Notes: generated by a model from the letters alone, not told the origin. Shown: positions 50,201-58,686, counted from the stretch's first letter. The stretch is 64,000 nt of DNA from Geoanaerobacter sp964528055 (GCA_964528055.1 CAZGQM010000007.1:124001-188000); one strand, 5' to 3'. Program-made: numbers and translations.

Positions 50201-51076
50201 AATGTGTCAACGGTGACCGTGCCGGTGAACATGGCAATGTCAGGCATGTTCACCGGGGGGAGTCCCAGCGGTATTTCGACCCCTGCCTCGATAGCCGGCA
50301 ATGCTTGGGTGATGCGACAGATCAGCACGGTGAACGAATGGGGAGTCTGGCAGCTTGCAACCAGCGGCAGCTTTGTCGATCCTTCCAATGATCAGTGGAG
50401 TTACAAGCTGAATGTTTCAGACGGCAGCCATATTCTTGAAGGGGAGGTCTTGGGAGACAAGTGGTCATTCGGTAAGTTGCACGGCTCGACCGGCGGAAGC
50501 TGGGTAAATATGGGGCATACGGTGCCGGCAACAGGCATTTTTACAGGCGAAACCATCGGGACTTTTGATCCTACGGCCAGAACCTGGCAGGCACTGGCCG
50601 CAGGGGCTTGGATGGAGACCAACACCTTCCTTCAGATGGCGAGCACCGCAGCAGGTCAGTCAAAGCTTCAGCAGCTCAACATACCTGCCTTCGAGATAGG
50701 GAGCGTTGATTTTTCCGGTTCCGGAGGGGTTAGCGTTGATACTATCAATGTCACCATGTCCGGCGTTAAATATTTTGCGCCGACTGCCGGCGGCCGACCT
50801 GTCATCTGGGCAACCGGCAGTGTTGCTGGTACCTATACGGGAAACCCGGTGGCAGTGGGAAATGTGAACCTCTCAGGCTCCAGCGCTACGGTTAGCGGGA
50901 TGTCACCGACTTTATCCATGCAGAGCTGGAGCGTCGGCAAGTGGCAGGCCCTCATAGGTGACAATTCGGGTAGCGGGTCAGTAGGAGGTCATGCAGGCCT
51001 GAAGATGTTCGGCAAAGGCGCTGGAGGATTCACTGGTGGAACGTTCACCGGTTCGGCAAGCGGTTCGGTGAAATGA
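47276..51076 (+). CDS. Giant FecR-domain secreted protein with repeated C-terminal region
   Basis: The 1266-residue protein starts at ATG 47276, with TGAGGAGCCC upstream; a frame from 47111 runs in but overlaps the barrel gene. A signal peptide (VTTILVLNCALLHAAE) is followed by a FecR domain near 40-170 (VRTGDFIRTKSNARAEVTFKDGNILKIA, NAVAGVRGTDFFVF). A Pro/Ala/Thr/Glu-rich linker follows to about 400, then a long strand-rich region. Two large units share GGTFFGYVGG/GGAYKGYLTG and GSAGLLTG/GRAGILTG, so the region looks duplicated. No catalytic residues are seen. It probably forms a surface or periplasmic structure, perhaps exported with the TPR-barrel protein. Confidence 0.8.
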   Translation: MKNDLGNYLRVIRTLIVTTILVLNCALLHAAESVGTFTKVEGSVDLMRGGALPALPVNTGDQVRTGDFIRTKSNARAEVTFKDGNILKIAQRSRIDLAEYLAPGSGDSRKFNLPRGKVQAVVTKGYGAENKGSRFEIHTPNAVAGVRGTDFFVFHDRNVTGILVKEGSVYAFNPKVPQNVITVPAGTITTVTEKGAPQPPRPASEAEKQGAEKETTAKPKGESKTEKKSETETKASSTANSQSVTSPGAAQSPTGGGDAPTGSDGAAVSSAPSTTTGPPATPPATGATSAGGGTTTGPSSLVGNPILQPSFTQLPTMPVAPSISLPPVVTPSITETKPQQTLNPAVIPSVADFKFGAIWRDSTFTNNLLTVVPQGTIGGALSSPGGLWANTSAPFSILGINSGIGIRNDYWFGSVASKNTANSSITTYDGGTFFGYVGGADAYTSGVSSLNLAAMYVAPNGSAGLLTGSGGGSAAAGSWSGSGSTERVELNPNISIIPSAMATDWWANNTVQVPTNGLFVVTAQPPGSNLSDNNSEGYLVDASLVLQEKFKNRADSLKFATFKPDPTFGVWQRESWGSFSGTNSQAVLLTNFAQGVADANGHITPDYLSNIVSLGSWGPNSDIHGAAFGFSGDWAAGKAMLMGGSVSGSYNSILGTFGAVSNGVWLDVDRYIALSATQRQQLAFPGNQETTTFNLTGTNASGTSATLTAIRIFSNAPSDKVKLWATDSLGGTFSAASLQGEQVALSNGSGIRASFRMEHAGTSSNGNVWLAEINGLGELSGGGFSSTFNGVAAGTYSSGTFSGRAAGITHPLTYYSSISTLNYLKWFDGSTYQTNGSLSGLFGGMSLWGATVQENSSLEIVGLHTPATALVNRYVFSTDLISSDIPSGTLKTVDGGAYKGYLTGSYAATAVSMPQPIDGRVNALYINPAGRAGILTGKYTGYVDLNGIWEGHGDWYPVELPANLGVVDANNLNSLNVSTVTVPVNMAMSGMFTGGSPSGISTPASIAGNAWVMRQISTVNEWGVWQLATSGSFVDPSNDQWSYKLNVSDGSHILEGEVLGDKWSFGKLHGSTGGSWVNMGHTVPATGIFTGETIGTFDPTARTWQALAAGAWMETNTFLQMASTAAGQSKLQQLNIPAFEIGSVDFSGSGGVSVDTINVTMSGVKYFAPTAGGRPVIWATGSVAGTYTGNPVAVGNVNLSGSSATVSGMSPTLSMQSWSVGKWQALIGDNSGSGSVGGHAGLKMFGKGAGGFTGGTFTGSASGSVK

Positions 51077-51081
51077 CGGGA

Positions 51082-53052
51082 TCACTTTTCCGTAAGATGA
51101 ACAGGTTCCATATCCGGGCAGGGGATTACCATTGCGGGGAGATCTTGTTCCGGAAGGTTCCCGACACTGTAGAGTTCAACTGGGTTCTCCCTCCCCTTCA
51201 CCACAACGCTTGCAAGGCCTTCTATCATCACTCCATTCATGGAACCGGCTTTAATGGCCGGGGCGAGCGCATTCAGCGTGCCGTCGGTAATCAGTATGCT
51301 GACATCAAGTTTGCGGGTCTGCGACTCCACCCTTGAACCAAGGTTGACATGATCTCCGATTACCGTGTACTCCATCTTCTTCCCTTCTGCTCCAATGTTT
51401 CCGACAACAACCTCGCCGGTGTTTATCCCGATCCCTGATTCCAGTATCGGCTTACCCTCATCCCGCCATTTTGCCTGCAGCTCTGTGACTCGTTTCTGCA
51501 TTGAAATTGCGCATTTAACTGCCAATTCGGCATGCCGAACCGTCTTTATCGGGGCATTCCAGAAAACGACGATGGCATCACCGATGAATTTGTCCAGTGT
51601 TCCGTCATGATCAAGAATAACCTCTGTCATGGCGGTCAGATACTCGTTCAGGAGAGCCACAACCTTCTCCGGGGTATGATGTTCCGAGAATGACGTGAAA
51701 TCCTTGATATCTGAGAAAAGAACGGTCACTTCCCGTTTTTCACCGCCAAGCTTTGCCATCTCCGGATTCTTTATCAGTTCATTGACAATGGTCTGGGTAA
51801 CGTAGCTGGAGAACATGGCACGTATCTTTCGGGCCTGTCGCTCTTCTACGGCGTAGTTGTAGGCGGTGATCCCCATAGCGATAAAGAGGATATTGTTCAA
51901 AGGATAGGCAAGATTGAACCAGATACCCGACAGGTTGAAGGCAAGGAAACCGATACCTGCCAGTATGGGAAGGGTTATCAGTGAAATCAGCGACTTGTTC
52001 ATCTGCTTTGTCCATGCAAAGCAGATGGTGAAGCAGATGCCTGAAAGCCAGAGGGTCAACAGATTCATGGGGGTGTTGATGGCACGAATGAAACGTTTGT
52101 CAATGATTGAGGCTATGACGCTGGCATGCTTTTCCACGCCTGGCATGGCAGCTGAAAAGGGGGTGACCCGCAGGTCGTAGATTCCCACGGCTGTAGCCCC
52201 TACCAGTACGATCCTGTTCGCCAGGGATTCAGGAGGGACGGTCCCATCCAGGATATCGGCTATGGAGATATGGCGAAACGTCTGCCCGGGGCCGTAGTAA
52301 TTGATTGCCGTTCGCCCCCATTTGTCAGTGGGGATCAGGGTCTTGCCGACACTGATAGATTCGGTTGCATTGATGAGTAATCGGTCATGGGGAACTCCCA
52401 GATATGCGGTTGCTGCCTGGAGCGCCAGCGAAGGGTAGAGCAGTCCGTCATAGAGGATGGCCAGGGTCTCCCATCGGAGCGTTCCATCCTGATCGGGGAA
52501 CATGTTTATCTGCCCCAATGTCATGGCGCTTGAACGAAGAGGCGCAACAGGGAGAAGTACCCGTTGCCCCTCTATCGGAGGAGTAGCGGCAAAAAGTCCC
52601 TGGTTCTTGATTTCCTCAAATGCCGATCCCCGTAAGTGCTGATCATCCAGTGGAGTTGGATCCCGGGTGAAATCGAATACTACCGGGAGTATGACGTTTC
52701 CTGCGTTCTGTATGGAAGCGGCAAGGATCGGATCGCTTCTCTCATTTTCGGACAGAATGATATCAAAGGCCACGACTGCGGCATCTGAAGCTGCCAGACG
52801 GTCGACGAGCCTGGCAAGAACCGACCGGTTCCAGGGCCAACGGCCTAGTTTCTCTATGCTCCGTTCGTCGATAGCTGCTATGACAACAGCATCGGGTGGT
52901 GTAACGACCCCTCTGGATTGTAAACGGACATCATAGAGTTTTGCTTCCAGGGTTTCAAAAGGGGGAAACTTGGTGATAAGGAGCAGGGACGATATGACCG
53001 TAATTGCCATACCGATAAGAAAACGCCTGGAGAACAGTTTCATATCCATCAC
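51082..53052 (-). CDS. CHASE2-adenylate/guanylate cyclase
   Basis: The 656-residue membrane enzyme has an N-terminal membrane segment, a periplasmic CHASE2 sensor (about 35-330), and three further membrane segments near 335-410. A class III cyclase domain follows (about 430-620) with REVTVLFSDIKDFTSFSE and DKFIGDAIVVFWNAP, the metal-binding Asp residues in place. GTG 53052 or ATG 53049 could start it; AAGGAG lies upstream. It follows recQ by 12 nt on the same strand and converges on the FecR gene with a 5-nt gap. FecR-domain proteins and CHASE2 cyclases are often found together, so the pair may form one envelope-sensing unit. Confidence 0.88.
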   Translation of the reverse strand: MMDMKLFSRRFLIGMAITVISSLLLITKFPPFETLEAKLYDVRLQSRGVVTPPDAVVIAAIDERSIEKLGRWPWNRSVLARLVDRLAASDAAVVAFDIILSENERSDPILAASIQNAGNVILPVVFDFTRDPTPLDDQHLRGSAFEEIKNQGLFAATPPIEGQRVLLPVAPLRSSAMTLGQINMFPDQDGTLRWETLAILYDGLLYPSLALQAATAYLGVPHDRLLINATESISVGKTLIPTDKWGRTAINYYGPGQTFRHISIADILDGTVPPESLANRIVLVGATAVGIYDLRVTPFSAAMPGVEKHASVIASIIDKRFIRAINTPMNLLTLWLSGICFTICFAWTKQMNKSLISLITLPILAGIGFLAFNLSGIWFNLAYPLNNILFIAMGITAYNYAVEERQARKIRAMFSSYVTQTIVNELIKNPEMAKLGGEKREVTVLFSDIKDFTSFSEHHTPEKVVALLNEYLTAMTEVILDHDGTLDKFIGDAIVVFWNAPIKTVRHAELAVKCAISMQKRVTELQAKWRDEGKPILESGIGINTGEVVVGNIGAEGKKMEYTVIGDHVNLGSRVESQTRKLDVSILITDGTLNALAPAIKAGSMNGVMIEGLASVVVKGRENPVELYSVGNLPEQDLPAMVIPCPDMEPVHLTEK

Positions 53053-53064
53053 GAACTCCTTGCA

Positions 53065-54873
53065 CTATGTCTGAGAAAACCGGCTGAGCACCTTCAAAAA
53101 GGTCTGGCCGTAACGCCCCAACTTGTGCTTTCCAACTCCGCTGATCTGGGCAAGTCCCTCGGCATCGCTCGGCCGTCGGGCGGCCATCTCCAGGAGGGTG
53201 GCATCGCCGAAGATCACAAAAGGAGGAACCTGCTGCTCATCGGCCAGTCTCTTCCTGAGGGCTCGAAGTTGCTGGAAGAGTTCCTCATCGTACTCCAGAC
53301 CCTCTCTTCCGCGTTTTGGTTCCTTCTTGGCCGCTATCGGTCTGATCCTCGCCTTCGCCAGGAGCAGCCGTTCTTCGCCGCGCAGCAGCGGTCGGGCCTT
53401 TTCGGTAAGTCTGAGTACCGAGTAGTTCCCCATGTTCTGCTCCAGGTAACCAAGATGAACGAGCTGGCGGATGATGCTTCCCCATATATCTTGCGAGAGC
53501 CCCTTGCCGATCCCGTACGTGGTCAGCAGGTCATGGCCGAGTGACTGAATCCGCTGATTGTGAGAGCCACGCAGTACGTCGATCACATGCCCCATGCCGA
53601 AACGCTGGCCGACCCGGTAGACGCAGGAAAGTGCCTTCTGGGCCTCTTCGGTAGCATCGTAGCGTTCAGGCGGGTTCAGGCAGACGTCGCAGTTGCCGCA
53701 GTCATCCTCCAGTTTTTCGCCGAAGTATCCGAGCAGGACACGGCGTCGGCAGGTAAGGGCCTCGGCACATCCGATCATGGCGTTCAGTTTGTGCAGTTCG
53801 ATCCGGTTCTGTTCCGCATTTCCTCCTGATTCTATCAGGCCGCGGCTTATGGCGATGTCACCGTACCCGAAGAGTAGCAGGGCCTCTGCGGGTAGCCCGT
53901 CGCGGCCCGCCCTGCCGGTCTCCTGATAGTAGCTCTCGATATTTTTGGGAAGATCATAGTGGACTACAAAGCGGACATTCGGTTTGTCGATCCCCATGCC
54001 AAAGGCGACCGTGGCAACAACAATACGCAGATCGTCGCGCTGGAAAGCCTCCTGCACACGGCGACGCTCGCGATCCGGCAGTCCTGCGTGGTATGCTGCG
54101 GCCTCGACACCGGATGCTGCAAGTTTTCCGGCTACTTCATCAACACGCTTGCGGGAAAGGGCATATACAATACCCGCCTCATTCTGGTGCGAGTCCAGAA
54201 ACTCCGTCAGCTGATGAAAGGGTTTCTGCTTGGCCACCACGGTGTATCGGATGTTTGGTCTGTCAAAACCCGCAACATGACATGTGGCATCCTGGAGCCC
54301 AAGACGATCGATTATGTCTTCTCTGGTCTGCGGATCGGCTGTTGCGGTCAGGGCGATGAGCGGTACTTTCGGGAAGAGGCTGCGCAGCCTGCCGAGTTGC
54401 ACATACTCGGGTCTGAAGTCATGCCCCCATTGGGAGACGCAGTGGGCCTCATCAATGGCGAAAAGAGCGATTTGCATCTCTCTCAGCCGTTCCAGGAAGG
54501 CATCGCTCATCAGCCGCTCAGGTGCCACATAGAGAAGATCGAGCTCCCCTGCATGAAGCCTTGCCAGTAATCGACGTGCATCGGCCTCGCCTACGGTCGA
54601 ATTGTAGAAGGCCGCCGACACGCCGTTGGCGACCATGGCGTCAACCTGGTCTTTCATCAGTGAGATGAGGGGTGAGACGACTACAGCAACCCCTGATCTG
54701 TGGAGGCCGGGAATCTGGTAGCAGAGGGATTTTCCTCCACCGGTCGGCATCAGGACAAATGCATCTTCACCGCGAATCACTCCGGCGATGATCTCTTCTT
54801 GATGAGGGCGGAACGAGTCGTAGCCGAAGACTGTCTTGAGGGTTTTACGGAGAGGTAGCTGCTCTATGGCCAT
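53065..54873 (-). CDS. recQ: ATP-dependent DNA helicase RecQ
   Basis: The 602-residue helicase acts in recombination repair. It has FRPHQEEII at the start, Walker A MPTGGGKSLCYQ, the DEAH box FAIDEAHCVSQWGHDF, and motif VI QETGRAGRDG. The zinc-binding RQC part (CRRRVLLGYFGE, CGNCDVC) and a winged helix follow, then an HRDC domain at the end. ATG 54873 is preferred to TTG 54879. No ribosome site is seen, and a promoter-like -10 lies 7 nt upstream, so the message may be leaderless. Confidence 0.93.
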   Translation of the reverse strand: MAIEQLPLRKTLKTVFGYDSFRPHQEEIIAGVIRGEDAFVLMPTGGGKSLCYQIPGLHRSGVAVVVSPLISLMKDQVDAMVANGVSAAFYNSTVGEADARRLLARLHAGELDLLYVAPERLMSDAFLERLREMQIALFAIDEAHCVSQWGHDFRPEYVQLGRLRSLFPKVPLIALTATADPQTREDIIDRLGLQDATCHVAGFDRPNIRYTVVAKQKPFHQLTEFLDSHQNEAGIVYALSRKRVDEVAGKLAASGVEAAAYHAGLPDRERRRVQEAFQRDDLRIVVATVAFGMGIDKPNVRFVVHYDLPKNIESYYQETGRAGRDGLPAEALLLFGYGDIAISRGLIESGGNAEQNRIELHKLNAMIGCAEALTCRRRVLLGYFGEKLEDDCGNCDVCLNPPERYDATEEAQKALSCVYRVGQRFGMGHVIDVLRGSHNQRIQSLGHDLLTTYGIGKGLSQDIWGSIIRQLVHLGYLEQNMGNYSVLRLTEKARPLLRGEERLLLAKARIRPIAAKKEPKRGREGLEYDEELFQQLRALRKRLADEQQVPPFVIFGDATLLEMAARRPSDAEGLAQISGVGKHKLGRYGQTFLKVLSRFSQT

Positions 54874-54879
54874 GGTCAA

Positions 54880-54908
54880 GTTATAATATCTAATGCTGTC
54901 AGATGCAA
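54880..54908 (-). promoter_or_regulatory. Possible recQ promoter (leaderless arrangement)
   Basis: On the minus strand TTGCAT (plus 54903-54908) and TATAAC (plus 54880-54885) are 17 bp apart. The expected transcript start falls on or next to the recQ ATG at 54873. Confidence 0.45.
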
Positions 54909-54991
54909 ACTATTGCTTTGTGTTGGAAGGGAGGCTCTCATGGGGTATCCTTACTCCAATCACGCAGATGACCGGAGGGTATGTGGGCGAT

Positions 54992-55543
54992 ATGACCATT
55001 GATGAAGCTAACAGGGTGCTGGCAGAAGCGGATCTGCTGGTAGGGGAAGAAGGGGTGTCAGAAGCAATCGAACGAATGGCTCTGGAGATAACCACCAGGC
55101 TTTGTAATACGCGACCACTGCTATTCTGCATCATGAACGGTGGCTTGATCTTTGCTGGCCAGCTACTTACCAAGCTGCTGTTTCCGCTGGAGGTAAGGTA
55201 CATCCACGTCACCCGCTACGGGAGTGCAACCTGCGGGGCCGAGCTCAACTGGCTGGTCAGGCCTGATAAGGATATGAAGGGCCGTACAGTGCTGCTTCTG
55301 GATGACGTCCTGGATGAAGGGGTAACATTGGCTGCAATCACCGATTATTGCCGCCTGGAGGGGGCTGCAGAGGTGCTGACAGCCGTACTGGTTGATAAAC
55401 GGCATGAACGGAAGGTCTTTCCCTCCTTCAGGGCAGATTATACAGGTGTTGAAACTGTAGATCGTTTTTTGTTCGGCTATGGGCTTGATTATAGGGGATA
55501 TTGGAGGAATGCGCCAGGCATATATGCGGTTAAAGGGTTATAA
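54992..55543 (+). CDS. Hypoxanthine phosphoribosyltransferase-like protein
   Basis: The 183-residue purine-salvage enzyme has the PRPP-binding motif VLLLDDVLDEGVTL and an earlier strand PLLFCIMNGGLIFAGQLL with YIHVTRYG. Family members are about 180 residues, which supports ATG 54992; ATG 54968 and an earlier frame from 54893 add residues without a ribosome site. GGAGGG lies about 12 nt upstream. Substrate could be hypoxanthine or guanine. It is divergent from recQ and is followed by the riboswitch region. Confidence 0.8.
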   Translation: MTIDEANRVLAEADLLVGEEGVSEAIERMALEITTRLCNTRPLLFCIMNGGLIFAGQLLTKLLFPLEVRYIHVTRYGSATCGAELNWLVRPDKDMKGRTVLLLDDVLDEGVTLAAITDYCRLEGAAEVLTAVLVDKRHERKVFPSFRADYTGVETVDRFLFGYGLDYRGYWRNAPGIYAVKGL

Positions 55544-55557
55544 AATCCTCTGAGGGA

Positions 55558-55586
55558 TTGACATTTAACCGTTAGATATGCATACT
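55558..55586 (+). promoter_or_regulatory. Promoter of the riboswitch-controlled gene
   Basis: TTGACA at 55558-55563 and CATACT at 55581-55586 are 17 bp apart, a good sigma-70 match. Transcription would start near 55593, just before the GEMM aptamer. Confidence 0.55.
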
Positions 55587-55604
55587 CACCCCTCACATAT
55601 CTAT

Positions 55605-55692
55605 TGCATTGGTGGTACACGATAATACTCAACCATCCGCGAGGATGGGGCGGAAAGCCTACAGGGTCTCACAGAGACAGCCGGGTTGCCGA
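55605..55692 (+). promoter_or_regulatory. GEMM-I riboswitch (cyclic dinucleotide sensor)
   Basis: The RNA shows the GEMM pattern: AACCATCC-GCGA-GGATGG hairpin (CCATCC at 55633-55638), then GGGGCGGAAAGCCTACAGGG, a second hairpin GTCTC-ACA-GAGAC (about 55666-55678), and GCCGGGTTGCCG. GNRA-type loop, GCGGAAAGCC and the closing GGGTTGCC match the core of known members. GEMM-I RNAs bind c-di-GMP, and many in Geobacter bind 3',3'-cGAMP; which applies here I cannot settle. Its 3' arm is also the left arm of a terminator, so ligand binding should favour readthrough into the small secreted-protein gene. Confidence 0.85.
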
Positions 55693-55727
55693 AATATCAA
55701 CGATATTTCCGCAACCCGGCTTTTTTT
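55680..55727 (+). terminator. Terminator overlapping the riboswitch 3' arm
   Basis: GCCGGGTTGC at 55680-55689 pairs with GCAACCCGGC at 55711-55720, with inner GAAATATC/GATATTTC pairing, and seven T follow. It shares the GCCGGGTTGCC segment with the aptamer, a transcription-control switch. Confidence 0.88.
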
Positions 55728-55797
55728 GTGAATGCCCGGCGTTTCCATTACCCTAATAAGAAGTGGAGGCGAAACTCAATTGAAGAAAGGAATCTCT

Positions 55798-56121
55798 ATG
55801 CGAACAAGGTTGATTATTGCACTGCTTGCTGCAGCGCTCGTATCCTTTATCGGCGCTTCGGAAACAGAGGCCGGCTTTCCGGCCCCCCCAGGCTTTCCTG
55901 CCCCTCCGGGTCTGCCTGCCCCTCCGGGTCTGCCCGGTCTGGATGTACGTGTCAACGGCAGGCTGCCAGCACCCCCGGGTGTGAATATTTCCATAGGTGG
56001 TGGAGCGCCTGATACCGTTATCTACCAGGAGAGGCATCACCGAAAACATCGTGACCATGATCATGATGACCATGAGCATGACCATGGACGTAAGCATGGC
56101 CACAAGAACCATAGAGACTAA
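55798..56121 (+). CDS. Small secreted protein, Pro-Ala-Pro-Gly repeats and His-rich tail
   Basis: The 107-residue product has a signal peptide (LIIALLAAALVSFIGASETEA). Three or four repeats of the type FPAPPG or LPAPPG follow, then VNGRLPAPPGVNISIGGG, and a tail of alternating His and Asp (HDHDDHEHDHG) that could bind metal. I start at ATG 55798, with GAAAGGAATC upstream; a longer frame from 55732 lies in the leader. It is the first gene after the GEMM riboswitch, so it is probably made when a cyclic dinucleotide is high. Exported Pro-rich proteins are common GEMM targets in this group. Function unknown. Confidence 0.8.
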   Translation: MRTRLIIALLAAALVSFIGASETEAGFPAPPGFPAPPGLPAPPGLPGLDVRVNGRLPAPPGVNISIGGGAPDTVIYQERHHRKHRDHDHDDHEHDHGRKHGHKNHRD

Positions 56122-56126
56122 CTCAA

Positions 56127-58316
56127 ATGGCAATCAGTCAGGCCCAACTGAACAAGGTCGTCGGTTTTATCGCAGAGGATACTGGTCTAAAGCCATTCCA
56201 GGTAGAGAATACCGTCGCACTTCTGCGCGACGGCTCAACGGTCCCTTTCATTGCCCGCTACAGAAAGGAGCGAACCGGAGAACTGGATGAAGTGCAGATA
56301 CGGACCGTGGAGGAACGACTCGGCTATTTCTGCGACCTGGAAGAGCGCAAGGTTGTGATTCTGAACTCTATCGAGGAGCAGGGTAAGCTGACTCCGGAAC
56401 TGCGGGAGCGGGTCGAAGAGTCGCGTCTAAAGACCGTTTTAGAGTACCTATATCTCCCCTACAGGCCTAAGCGAAGGACAAAGGCGACAATTGCCAGGGA
56501 ACGCGGGCTTGAGCCGCTGGCCGATCTTATAGCTGCCCAGAATTTAACAAACGGCACTCCAGTGGAGTCGGCCCGTAGCTTTGTGGATCCTGGTAAGGAG
56601 GTGCATGATCCCCTCTCTGCACTGGAGGGGGCTGGGCATATCCTTGCTGAACGCCTGTCGGATGATGCTGACGCGCGTTCAACCGTGCGGCGTCTGACCT
56701 GGGATAAGGGTATGCTCCATTCCAGGGTGGTTGCAGACAATAAGGCTCTGATCACCAAGTTCGAAATGTATTATGAGTATAAGGAACCGCTGAAAACCGT
56801 TCCCTCCCACAGGATGCTGGCGATGCGCAGGGGCGAAAAGGAGGAGGTTCTCCACCTTGCTCTTCTTCCCCCTACGGATCAAATACTGACTGGTCTGAAG
56901 AGTCGTCTGATCTCTGGCGAGAGCATCTTCAGTGGGATGCTGAAGGGGATTGCCGAGGATGCATACAAACGCCTTATTGCTCCTTCGGTAGAGAGCGAAC
57001 TTCGCCTTGAAGCCAAGGAACTGGCTGAAGACGCTGCCATCCGGGTTTTTGCACAGAACCTTCGAAACCTTCTGCTGGCTTCTCCGGCAGGAGGCAAGCG
57101 GGTTTTGGGGATCGATCCGGGGTTGCGAACCGGGTCCAAGCTTGCGGCGGTGGATGCAACCGGGCGTTTTCTTGAACATGTCACCATCTACCCGCACACC
57201 GGTGCAGGACGGATTCAGCAGGCCAGACAGGATATGCTCCGCCTGATCGATAGTCACTGTGTCGAGATGGTAGCCATCGGCAACGGGACTGCCGGCCGAG
57301 AGATGGAGCTCTTTACGCGGGAGCTACTTGGTGACACGGGGAGGGATCTTCCGGTTGTGATGGTAAACGAGTCAGGCGCAAGTGTCTATTCGGCATCGGA
57401 TATCGCTCGAGAGGAGTTTCCTGAGCTGGATCTGACCATACGGGGTGCAATCTCCATTGCTCGCCGCCTTCAGGACCCTTTAGCAGAGTTGGTCAAGATC
57501 GATCCAAAGAGCATCGGTGTCGGTCAGTACCAGCACGACGTAAACCAGGCCTTGCTGAATAAGGGACTGGAGAGCGTGGTCGAGTCGTGTGTCAACTTCG
57601 TAGGAGTTGAACTCAATACCGCTTCCTGGGCACTCCTTTCCTACGTTTCCGGAGTTGGTTCGACCCTCGCCAAGGCTATCATCAGGTACCGTGACGAAAA
57701 CGGACCGTTTTGCGACCGTAAGGCCCTTCTCAAGGTTCCGCGCTTTGGTGCCCGGGCATTTGAACAGGCTGCGGGATTTCTGCGCATCCGTGGCTGCAAA
57801 AATCCCCTTGACAACACCTCTGTGCATCCGGAACGGTATCCGCTTGTGGAGAGTATGGCAAGAGACCTGGGGGTGTCGATTATCGAATTGACATCAGACC
57901 CTGCCCTGACTGAAAAAATTGACCTCAGGCGGTACGTCTCTGATACCGTTGGGCTCCCCACACTGCGCGATATCCTTGCCGAGTTGAAAAAACCGGGCCG
58001 AGATCCTCGTAGCCGGTTTCAAACCGCCACTTTTCGCGATGACATCCGAGAGATAGGTGATCTGAAGGAGGGGATGATCTTGCAAGGTGTGGTGACCAAC
58101 GTTACCGCTTTCGGTGCCTTTGTGGATATTGGAGTCCATCAGGACGGACTGGTGCATGTCAGTCATCTGGCCAACCGATTTGTCAAGGACCCCAATGAAG
58201 CTGTCCGGGTAGGAGAGGTGATTAAAGTCAAGGTTTTGTCAGCGGATGCACAGCGTAAGCGGATCGCGCTCTCCATCAAGGAGGCTGTCTCTGGCGATGC
58301 ACCTATAGCAGCATAA
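56127..58316 (+). CDS. tex: Tex-family RNA-binding transcription accessory protein
   Basis: The 729-residue protein has Tex N-terminal helices (TVPFIARYRKERTGELDE), a YqgF-like domain (VLGIDPGLRTGSKLA), helix-hairpin-helix units (ALLSYVSGVGSTLAKAII), and a C-terminal S1 RNA-binding domain (EGMILQGVVTNVTAFGAFVDIGVHQDGLVHVS). Bacterial Tex proteins bind nucleic acid and are thought to affect transcription or RNA turnover. The stop of the small secreted-protein gene lies 5 nt upstream, so the riboswitch may affect Tex as well. Confidence 0.93.
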   Translation: MAISQAQLNKVVGFIAEDTGLKPFQVENTVALLRDGSTVPFIARYRKERTGELDEVQIRTVEERLGYFCDLEERKVVILNSIEEQGKLTPELRERVEESRLKTVLEYLYLPYRPKRRTKATIARERGLEPLADLIAAQNLTNGTPVESARSFVDPGKEVHDPLSALEGAGHILAERLSDDADARSTVRRLTWDKGMLHSRVVADNKALITKFEMYYEYKEPLKTVPSHRMLAMRRGEKEEVLHLALLPPTDQILTGLKSRLISGESIFSGMLKGIAEDAYKRLIAPSVESELRLEAKELAEDAAIRVFAQNLRNLLLASPAGGKRVLGIDPGLRTGSKLAAVDATGRFLEHVTIYPHTGAGRIQQARQDMLRLIDSHCVEMVAIGNGTAGREMELFTRELLGDTGRDLPVVMVNESGASVYSASDIAREEFPELDLTIRGAISIARRLQDPLAELVKIDPKSIGVGQYQHDVNQALLNKGLESVVESCVNFVGVELNTASWALLSYVSGVGSTLAKAIIRYRDENGPFCDRKALLKVPRFGARAFEQAAGFLRIRGCKNPLDNTSVHPERYPLVESMARDLGVSIIELTSDPALTEKIDLRRYVSDTVGLPTLRDILAELKKPGRDPRSRFQTATFRDDIREIGDLKEGMILQGVVTNVTAFGAFVDIGVHQDGLVHVSHLANRFVKDPNEAVRVGEVIKVKVLSADAQRKRIALSIKEAVSGDAPIAA

Positions 58317-58497
58317 TTTTAATTTTAGAAAACTTCATAAAAGATACCTTTCATATTTCCATCACTGCTGTTCACTATCTGCATATATTTCAGCTCCCCA
58401 TTGTGTCAAATGACAAATAAATCAGCATGTTGGCGATGGCATGGATTGCGCTAAAGCGTAGAGGTACGGAACATATTAGCAGAATTGGGGGCAGGTT

Positions 58498-58605
58498 ATG
58501 GATCTGATATTTGTATCTCTCGTGGCGTTCTGCTGGTTTTCATTGATTCTGATATCTATGTTTCATGTCAAAGAAGGGTGCAAGGAGAAAAACAGGCGTG
58601 AGTAG
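58498..58605 (+). CDS. Possible 35-residue membrane peptide
   Basis: The short frame reads MDLIFVSLVAFCWFSLILIS, then MFHVKEGCKEKNRRE and a TAG. GGGGGCAGG lies just before the ATG. One membrane helix plus a basic, Cys-containing tail fits a real small membrane protein. It stands alone between tex and nrdJ. Short length keeps confidence moderate. Confidence 0.45.
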   Translation: MDLIFVSLVAFCWFSLILISMFHVKEGCKEKNRRE

Positions 58606-58686
58606 TTCCATAAAGAGTGGCGTTATAGATATCTTTATACAAAAGCACTCATCGTCATTGATAATCCCTTCTATCTCCTCTCCAAA

